Assembly: GCF_000739015.1 (NCBI RefSeq)
Contig: NZ_JPUG01000065.1
Location: 54,069 to 118,068, forward strand
Source of the DNA: Microvirga sp. BSC39
Lineage (GTDB): Bacteria > Pseudomonadota > Alphaproteobacteria > Rhizobiales > Beijerinckiaceae
Length of the DNA: 64,000 bases
Direction of reading: 5' to 3'
A program made the position numbers and the translations under genes. How positions within the stretch are numbered: the stretch's first letter is position 1; each line of letters begins with the position of its first letter. Of the stretch, positions 61,787-64,000 are shown piece after piece. The notes beneath the pieces are model-generated. The model saw nothing but the letters and a program-made list of their open reading frames with translations. It made no database searches and was not told the origin of the DNA.

Positions 61787-61905
61787 TCAGATTGGCCAGC
61801 CATTGCCTTCAAAGTAGCGCGGCAACCAGAGCACGACATCCGGCGGAAAGATCATCAGCAGGAGAGCCGCAACGGGATCAGACCCGCATGGTTTGACCAT
61901 CAACA
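61787..61905 (-). pseudogene. C-terminal relic of a TRAP DctM permease
   Basis: A short stretch, ALLLMIFPPDVVLWLPRYFEGNG followed by a stop, matches the last helix and tail of DctM proteins, including the intact one in this window (ETVLWLPRLFGYQG). The rest of the gene is gone. It directly precedes the aldo/keto reductase relic, as in TRAP catabolic operons. Confidence 0.55.
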
Positions 61906-62100
61906 GGAGCGGCGTGAGCTTCCACAAAGGGTTTTCGGCGTCAGCTTGCAGGATTCGTTCTCTGACAGAGACGCCCGATTCTCCTGTTCAAAGCGGATAT
62001 CTGTCCTGCATCCGCAAAGTACCAAAAGGAGATATTGCCGGAAGGTGCGCTTGGCGGCAGCAGAATAGCGCCACATCAGGAACGCGGCTACCGTGGGCAG
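61906..62100. other. Gap with no recognised gene
   Basis: Short frames only, on both strands. Together with 61255-61509 it flanks the relics and probably contains further decayed sequence that I cannot assign. Confidence 0.4.
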
Positions 62101-62949
62101 TCACTGCGCTTCCATCACGAACCGAACGAAGTTGCGCAGTTCCGCCAATCGGTGCTCGACGTTCGTCACCTGCTCATCAAGCCCGAGAGGCCAGGCGAGA
62201 TCCCTGCGATCTGGAGCATGATGGAGGGCTTCAACCATGGAAGCATATGTCTCGAGTACCTCAGGACTGCTCGCATATCCGTCGCTCACCAGGTCGTCGC
62301 TCTGACGCCGCAGGGCCCCAGCCACTTCATACAGGTCGAGCTCAGGATGGTACTGCACGCCCCAGAACACTCCGGCTTTATGCCGGATCTCAACCGCTTG
62401 CACCTCGGTCACCGTGTTGAGGGCCAGTAACGTTCCTCCTTCCGGCAGTGTCTCAACCTCGTCGGAGTGGAAAGCCGGAGCGTCGAACGAGGCAGGCCGC
62501 CCCGCCAGAAGCGGATGTCGATGTCCTGCTTCTGTCAGGGTGATGCGACGGGCAAAGCCTGCTTCCCGCCCTCTGCGGCTGGGGCGAACCGCTCCGCCGG
62601 CCGCGACGGTCGCAACCTGCAAGCCGGCACAGGATCCGAAGGATGGGACACCCGCTTCGAACACGGCTCGCATCAGATCAACCTCGCGGCGTGTCTCGGG
62701 TGTGTCCTGGTAGAGGTGAAGCGGAGAGCCGGTCACGAACACCGCATCATAGCTCCGAAGCTCTGCCCGATCGGGCAGAGCGGCCCCTCTGTCGGCAGGC
62801 TTCAACCGGTGACACACAGCCGAGGGTGCGAGAAAGCGCAAGGTGTCGATGTATGTTTCGCCGGAGCTACGTCCCACGCTCTCACGGCGGGTTTCACGGG
62901 CTTGAGGCGGCTCACTTTCCGCGACGAGGAAGCGCAACTGATCTGGCAA
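62101..62949 (-). CDS. Class I glutamine amidotransferase-like protein
   Basis: 282 residues. Nucleophile elbow FGSCAGLQVATVAAGG (Cys), oxyanion region VTGSPLHLYQD, and GVQYHPELDL with the catalytic His and Glu: a complete triad. Sequence and length match free-standing GMP-synthase-like GATases, some of which act as gamma-glutamyl hydrolases or transferases (PuuD-related). The C-terminal 70 residues are extra. The reading frame begins at a TTG (62949) without a clear ribosome site; a TTG at 62937 (LRFLVAESE) is also possible. Standing alone, its partner is unknown. Confidence 0.82.
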   Translation of the reverse strand: MPDQLRFLVAESEPPQARETRRESVGRSSGETYIDTLRFLAPSAVCHRLKPADRGAALPDRAELRSYDAVFVTGSPLHLYQDTPETRREVDLMRAVFEAGVPSFGSCAGLQVATVAAGGAVRPSRRGREAGFARRITLTEAGHRHPLLAGRPASFDAPAFHSDEVETLPEGGTLLALNTVTEVQAVEIRHKAGVFWGVQYHPELDLYEVAGALRRQSDDLVSDGYASSPEVLETYASMVEALHHAPDRRDLAWPLGLDEQVTNVEHRLAELRNFVRFVMEAQ

Positions 62950-63092
62950 GAGGAGGTTTCCGGAGGAAGGAGCCGAAGCGGCAGGAAGTGCGAAACACCC
63001 CAGACCTTCCTCTGGTTCCGGCTCGCTGTTCCTGACTTGGAGGCTGTCCGGCCGCCAGACAGCTGGCCGCCGGACAGGTTGCGACTCTGCTT

Positions 63093-63941
63093 CTATAGGA
63101 GCGGGGTTCCGCCCGTCACGGCGTAGATGCCGCCTGTCATGTAGCTGCCCTCATCGGATGCAAGCAGAACGTAGATACCAGCCAGTTCCTTCGGCTGGCC
63201 GGCGCGGCCCAGCGGGGTGTCCTGGCCAAAGCTCTTCACCTTTTCGTCCGGCATGGTGGAGGGGATCAAAGGTGTCCAGATCGGCCCCGGTGCGACTGCG
63301 TTGACCCGGATCCCCTTGCTGCCCAGCATTTGAGCCAAGCCGGCTGTGAAGTTCGAGACGGCACCCTTGGTCGAGGCATAGGCCAAGAGCATGGGGCTGG
63401 GCTTATCCGACTGGATCGACGTCGTATTGATGATCGATGATCCCGGCCGCATGTGGGGGACAGCAGCCTTGGCGAGATGGAACATGGCCTCGATATTGGT
63501 GCGGAACGTATAGCTCCATTCCTCGTCAGGGATGTCCTCAAGCTTCTCATATGTGCGCTGGAAGGCGGCGTTGTTCACCAGGATGTCGATGCGGCCGAAC
63601 TCGCTCACCGCCCGGTCGACGATGGCGCGGCAATGCGCAGCCTCGGCAATGTCGCCCGGCACCAGCACGCAACGGCGTCCCGCCGCCTCAACGTGCCGCG
63701 CCGTCTCACGGGCGTCCTCGTCCTCCTGCTCGTTCAGGTAGCTGATCAGGACATCGGGGCCTTCCCGAGCATAGGCAATCGCGACCGCCCGGCCGAGCCC
63801 GCTGTCACCGCCGGTGATCACGGCCACGCGACCGACAAGCTTGTCACAACCTTTGTAGCTTGTTTCGCCATGATCGGCCTGCGGCGTCATCTCCGCTTCG
63901 GTGCCAGGTGGATCTATGTGTTCCTGCTCGGACTGGCTCAT
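63093..63941 (-). CDS. Short-chain dehydrogenase/reductase (YghA-like)
   Basis: 282 residues. A hydrophilic N-terminal extension of about 35 residues, then cofactor loop ITGGDSGLGRAVAIAYA, DILVNNAAFQRTYE, catalytic Ser in NTTSIQSDKPSP, YASTKGAVSN (Tyr and Lys), and PGPIWTPLIPSTMP. The extension and the terminal MTGGIYAVTGGTPLL are typical of the YghA/YdaD/stress-induced SDR subgroup (NAD(P)-dependent, substrates uncertain). Located at the right edge, 59 bp from the end of the window. Confidence 0.9.
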   Translation of the reverse strand: MSQSEQEHIDPPGTEAEMTPQADHGETSYKGCDKLVGRVAVITGGDSGLGRAVAIAYAREGPDVLISYLNEQEDEDARETARHVEAAGRRCVLVPGDIAEAAHCRAIVDRAVSEFGRIDILVNNAAFQRTYEKLEDIPDEEWSYTFRTNIEAMFHLAKAAVPHMRPGSSIINTTSIQSDKPSPMLLAYASTKGAVSNFTAGLAQMLGSKGIRVNAVAPGPIWTPLIPSTMPDEKVKSFGQDTPLGRAGQPKELAGIYVLLASDEGSYMTGGIYAVTGGTPLL

Positions 63942-64000
63942 AAGGGCGCTCCTGCTCGCGAAAACCCGTCAATTGCTGGGTCCTTGGGAAGTTCCCCTAC

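Noticed and set aside
1..64000. tRNA genes, rRNA, CRISPR arrays, transposase genes or phage genes
   Set aside because: Looked for cloverleaf-ending CCA patterns, regularly spaced repeats and DDE/integrase motifs by eye; none found. A covariance-model search would be needed to exclude small RNAs.

Overview
The window looks like a chromosomal segment of a metabolically versatile alphaproteobacterium, most likely a soil or plant-associated Hyphomicrobiales (Microvirga/Methylobacterium-like). The reasons are GC-rich codon use, tightly overlapping operons, TRAP and ABC importers, an Aap-type amino-acid transporter, FNR/FixK-type boxes and an alphaproteobacterial-style alternative Che cluster. This placement is inference from gene content. 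I saw no tRNA, rRNA, CRISPR array, phage or intact insertion sequence. Region 1 (1-7663) is a quinate/shikimate-type catabolic island. It holds a QuiC-like 3-dehydroshikimate dehydratase running off the left edge, two tandem GntR/FCD regulators, a divergent three-part TRAP importer, an AroQ-like type II dehydroquinase with an altered substrate loop, and an AroE-like dehydrogenase with the NAD-type, SRTP signature of quinate/shikimate dehydrogenases. The expected product is protocatechuate. Region 2 (7844-20101) is mixed: a TPR-methyltransferase fusion; a TetR-MFP-RND efflux operon with a perfect palindromic operator at the tetR start; a D-lactate dehydrogenase; a small oxygen-response group (membrane peptide, universal stress protein, conserved protein plus cytochrome c) with two perfect FNR/FixK boxes; a decayed beta-CASP metallo-beta-lactamase gene; and an EamA permease. 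Region 3 (20106-30441) is a divergent carbohydrate island. A ROK repressor and a large PIG-L deacetylase face an operon of binding protein, two permeases, an argininosuccinate-lyase-like enzyme, an ABC ATPase and a PfkB kinase. The lyase inside a sugar importer operon suggests an unusual substrate, perhaps an aspartate- or succinate-conjugated amino sugar. Region 4 (30600-41381) is a complete chemosensory operon read leftwards: soluble MCP, triple-CheW protein, CheB, CheR, CheA, STAS-like protein, CheY-like receiver, CheC-like phosphatase and a PAS hybrid kinase. The MCP is an exact 300-residue internal duplication with two signalling tips and no membrane segment. With the three-domain CheW and terminal hybrid kinase, this points to a cytoplasmic system with a non-motility output, and it is my best candidate for an undescribed system. 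Region 5 (41382-49489) starts with a decayed nitrile hydratase beta-subunit gene. A hydantoinase/amidohydrolase island follows: hydantoinase, two paralogous deaminase-type amidohydrolases, an Asp/hydantoin racemase, a strong bidirectional terminator, and a YtcJ-like amidohydrolase on the other strand. Region 6 (49678-61254) has an Aap-type amino-acid ABC importer without its ATPase, a DadA/PuuB-like FAD oxidase, an aldehyde dehydrogenase lacking its N-terminal half, and a six-gene leftward operon (ABC ATPase, binding protein, two permeases, LacI regulator, cyclic-phosphodiesterase-like 2H protein). Region 7 (61255-64000) holds decayed tails of a TRAP DctM and an aldo/keto reductase, then a class I glutamine amidotransferase and an SDR oxidoreductase. 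The decayed genes (18.5, 41.9, 54.6 and 61.5 kb) show that catabolic cassettes are gained and lost at the boundaries between islands.
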